A DNA stretch of 64,000 bases from Halomonas alkaliantarctica (GTDB lineage Bacteria; Pseudomonadota; Gammaproteobacteria; Pseudomonadales; Halomonadaceae): NCBI RefSeq assembly GCF_029854215.1, contig NZ_CP122961.1:1488001-1552000 (forward strand), written 5' to 3'. The notes under the pieces are model-generated. The model saw only the letters and a list, made by a program, of their open reading frames with translations. It was not told the DNA's origin and did not search any database. Positions 62,382 to 64,000 of this stretch are shown here, in pieces (within the stretch, counting starts at the first letter, position 1; each line of letters opens with the position of its first letter). Position numbers and translations under genes: made by a program.

Positions 62382-62888
62382 ATGCAGGTGCAATTAGACA
62401 ACGAAGAAGCCCAGGTCGCCTTTGGCGAAGCACTCGGGCAGGTGTTGCAAGGACGCGGGCTGGTGTATCTGGAAGGTGAACTGGGAGCCGGTAAAACTAC
62501 GCTAACCCGCGGTATCCTGCGTGCTTATGGCCATCGAGGGACAGTTAAAAGCCCCACTTATACGCTGGTCGAGCCTTACGAGCTGGGTGCTCAACGGGTT
62601 TATCATCTAGATTTGTACCGCTTGTCAGATCCAGAAGAGCTTGAATTTATCGGTGGTCGAGACGTGCTGGCCGACGATGCGCTCAGTATTGTTGAATGGC
62701 CCAGCCGAGGGGAGGGGTGGCTGCCAGCGCCTGATATCGCGCTGGCGCTGGAAGTGGTCGCTCATGGTCGCTTAGCCTCATTAACAGCGATCAGTGATCG
62801 GGGCAGGCGAATGCTGGCATTATTGGAAAGTAAGGCAAGCAAGGTAAGTTCCGACCATTTGGGCAACGGTGTGATTCAATGGAAATAA
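62382..62888 (+). CDS. tsaE: tRNA threonylcarbamoyladenosine biosynthesis protein TsaE
   Basis: Protein of about 168 residues. Walker A is EGELGAGKTTLTRGIL; SPTYTLVEPYE, HLDLYRL and SIVEWPSRG are typical TsaE blocks. ATPase supporting the TsaBDE complex in t6A37 synthesis. GAAGG precedes the ATG at 62382; the GTG at 62367 overlapping the nnr stop is also in frame. Its 3' end overlaps the amidase start by 10 nt. Confidence 0.95.
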   Translation: MQVQLDNEEAQVAFGEALGQVLQGRGLVYLEGELGAGKTTLTRGILRAYGHRGTVKSPTYTLVEPYELGAQRVYHLDLYRLSDPEELEFIGGRDVLADDALSIVEWPSRGEGWLPAPDIALALEVVAHGRLASLTAISDRGRRMLALLESKASKVSSDHLGNGVIQWK

Positions 62889-64000
62889 AGGGCATAGCGG
62901 CACGAGTATATTGTCTATTAGCCGCCAGTTTTTTTGCCCTGGCGGCAGTTAATGTTCAAGCTTCCAGCGTGGAGAGTATGCGTCTTTGGGCGGCGCCGGA
63001 TCATGCCCGGCTGGTATTTGATCTGTCCTCTGCCACGAATGCCAACGTGTTTTCACTAGAGAACCCTGCGCGGTTGGTGATTGATTTAGATGATACTCAA
63101 ATGGACACCGATCCCAGTACGCTGCCTTTGCATGACAGTGCGATCACCTCGGTCCGCACCGGCGCGCGAGAAGGCGGCGGTCTACGGGTAGTGCTTGAGC
63201 TCAATCGAGAAATTGAGCCGCGTCACTTTACCCTGACGCCTAACGACCAGTACGGCCACCGGCTGGTTGTCGATCTTGAGTATCCTGGTGAGAGCGCCGT
63301 CGAGAACCCGATCGACCCTATCGAGGCGATGATTCGGGATCAAGAAACTCAGGCCCTGCGGGCATCTACTCAAGGCCAACTACCCAGCAGTGTCGCGTCG
63401 CCTAGTGACGCAGCCCCGGCAGAAGTCCAGGAAGCCAAACCGCACCCAAGGCGCGATATTATTATTGCTGTGGATGCCGGTCATGGCGGCGAAGACCCTG
63501 GGGCGATTGGCCCATCAGGTACTCGTGAAAAGGACGTAGTGCTGGAAATTGCCCGGAACTTAGCCGCGCAGGTGAACGGCACCGAAGGCTTTAAAGCCGT
63601 GCTGGTGCGGGATGGAGACTATTATTTGGGACTTCGTCAGCGCACCTCGTTGGCCCGTGAACAGAAGGCCGACTTCTTTGTCTCCATACACGCCGACGCC
63701 TTCACCAGTCCAAGGCCACAAGGTAGTTCGGTCTATGCGCTCTCCCAGAGGGGGGCCACCTCGGAAACCGCCCAGTGGTTGGCCGATAGCGAGAACCGCT
63801 CCGATCTGATCGGCGGTGTCGATGGCAGCCTCTCTTTGCGCGATAAAGACCAGGTGCTGCGCGGCGTGCTCCTGGACTTGACCATGACTGCTACCTTAAA
63901 CGATTCCCTGTCTATCGGCGGGCAGGTGTTAGAGAAACTAGGTCGGATTAATCGGCTGCATAAGTCCCGCGTTGAACAGGCTGGGTTTATGGTACTGAAA
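62879..64000 (+). CDS. N-acetylmuramoyl-L-alanine amidase (AmiB/AmiC type), 3' end beyond window
   Basis: Open frame of 374 codons from the ATG at 62879 to the window edge with no stop. A signal peptide (CLLAASFFALAAVNVQA) is followed by an AMIN domain (SMRLWAAPDHARLVFDLSSA, LVIDLDDTQMD, LRVVLELNREIEPRHFTL). After a Ser/Ala/Pro-rich linker (about 145-190), the amidase_3 catalytic domain begins with IIAVDAGHGGEDPGAIGP, containing a zinc His; EKDVVLEIA supplies the zinc Glu and FVSIHADAF a second zinc His. Splits septal peptidoglycan for daughter-cell separation. The long linker region may make it EnvC/NlpD-activated as in E. coli. mutL normally follows in this gene order. Confidence 0.93.
   Translation, partial: MEIKGIAARVYCLLAASFFALAAVNVQASSVESMRLWAAPDHARLVFDLSSATNANVFSLENPARLVIDLDDTQMDTDPSTLPLHDSAITSVRTGAREGGGLRVVLELNREIEPRHFTLTPNDQYGHRLVVDLEYPGESAVENPIDPIEAMIRDQETQALRASTQGQLPSSVASPSDAAPAEVQEAKPHPRRDIIIAVDAGHGGEDPGAIGPSGTREKDVVLEIARNLAAQVNGTEGFKAVLVRDGDYYLGLRQRTSLAREQKADFFVSIHADAFTSPRPQGSSVYALSQRGATSETAQWLADSENRSDLIGGVDGSLSLRDKDQVLRGVLLDLTMTATLNDSLSIGGQVLEKLGRINRLHKSRVEQAGFMVLK

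Noticed and set aside
35-64000. Search for tRNA, rRNA and known riboswitches
   Set aside because: No tRNA cloverleaf-like or rRNA-like segment was recognised in any spacer; all spacers are under 300 bp. A dedicated covariance search could not be run.

Overview
The window reads as a chromosome segment of a moderately halophilic gammaproteobacterium, most likely Halomonadaceae (Halomonas or a close relative). The basis is the protein resemblance of the housekeeping genes, the nudF-yqiB-cpdA, parE-parC-serB, orn/queG/nnr/tsaE/amidase and cmoA-cmoB gene orders, a group-2 (Pha-type) Mrp antiporter, and a moderately GC-rich, gene-dense layout. No rRNA, tRNA, CRISPR array, insertion sequence or phage gene was seen. 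No gene-free stretch exceeds 300 bases; the longest are 6898-7184 and 49496-49742.

Layout. 1-5 kb: end of a PLP-dependent D-amino-acid lyase gene, then a minus-strand sugar-acid operon (LacI-type regulator, PfkB kinase, 2-hydroxyacid dehydrogenase, HAD phosphatase) resembling the 2-ketogluconate route. 5-7 kb: a PilZ protein with a degenerate HD-GYP domain. 7-13 kb: RNA methyltransferases cmoM and rsmC, a SIMPL protein, greB, a periplasmic TPR-like protein and nudF-yqiB-cpdA. 13.5-16 kb: sulfate activation (cysDN). 16-19.4 kb: tungstate ABC transporter (tupBCA) with a divergent one-component regulator. 19.4-22 kb: PfpI-family protein, App1-like phosphatase and a membrane zinc peptidase.

22-28.2 kb is the main accessory block: an orphan type VI secretion cargo module made of VgrG, a DUF4123 adaptor, a large alpha/beta-hydrolase (lipase-like) effector and a membrane-anchored beta-propeller protein that is the likely immunity factor. 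No T6SS structural genes are in the window. It sits between housekeeping genes (zinc peptidase on one side, cmoAB on the other).

28-37 kb: cmoA-cmoB, pgi, parE, parC, serB. 37-43 kb: phaAB-C-D-E-F-G, a multisubunit Na+(K+)/H+ antiporter, divergent from a BacNav-type voltage-gated channel whose filter reads TFEDWTD, an acidic, calcium-channel-like variant. 44-50 kb: leuA, an unrecognised membrane protein, and a PQQ dehydrogenase whose membrane domain is a separate small gene. 49.7-52.6 kb: epmB, efp and epmA together, that is EF-P with both enzymes of its beta-lysylation. 52.6-56.2 kb: EmrAB-type efflux pump with a divergent TetR regulator and a palindromic operator candidate. 56-64 kb: psd, a rhodanese, rsgA, orn, queG, nnr, tsaE and the 5' part of an N-acetylmuramoyl-L-alanine amidase that runs off the window.

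Themes. (1) Ion and osmotic homeostasis: Mrp plus channel. (2) The wobble cmo5U34 pathway is represented by cmoM, cmoA and cmoB. (3) Sugar-acid chemistry appears twice: PQQ dehydrogenase and the ketogluconate-like operon. (4) Several intergenic regions carry short imperfect tandem triplications of 13-15 bp, and one coding region carries an in-frame 24-bp tandem repeat. (5) Two leaders have strong hairpins near a start codon: nudF, where the ribosome binding site is inside the stem, and rsgA.
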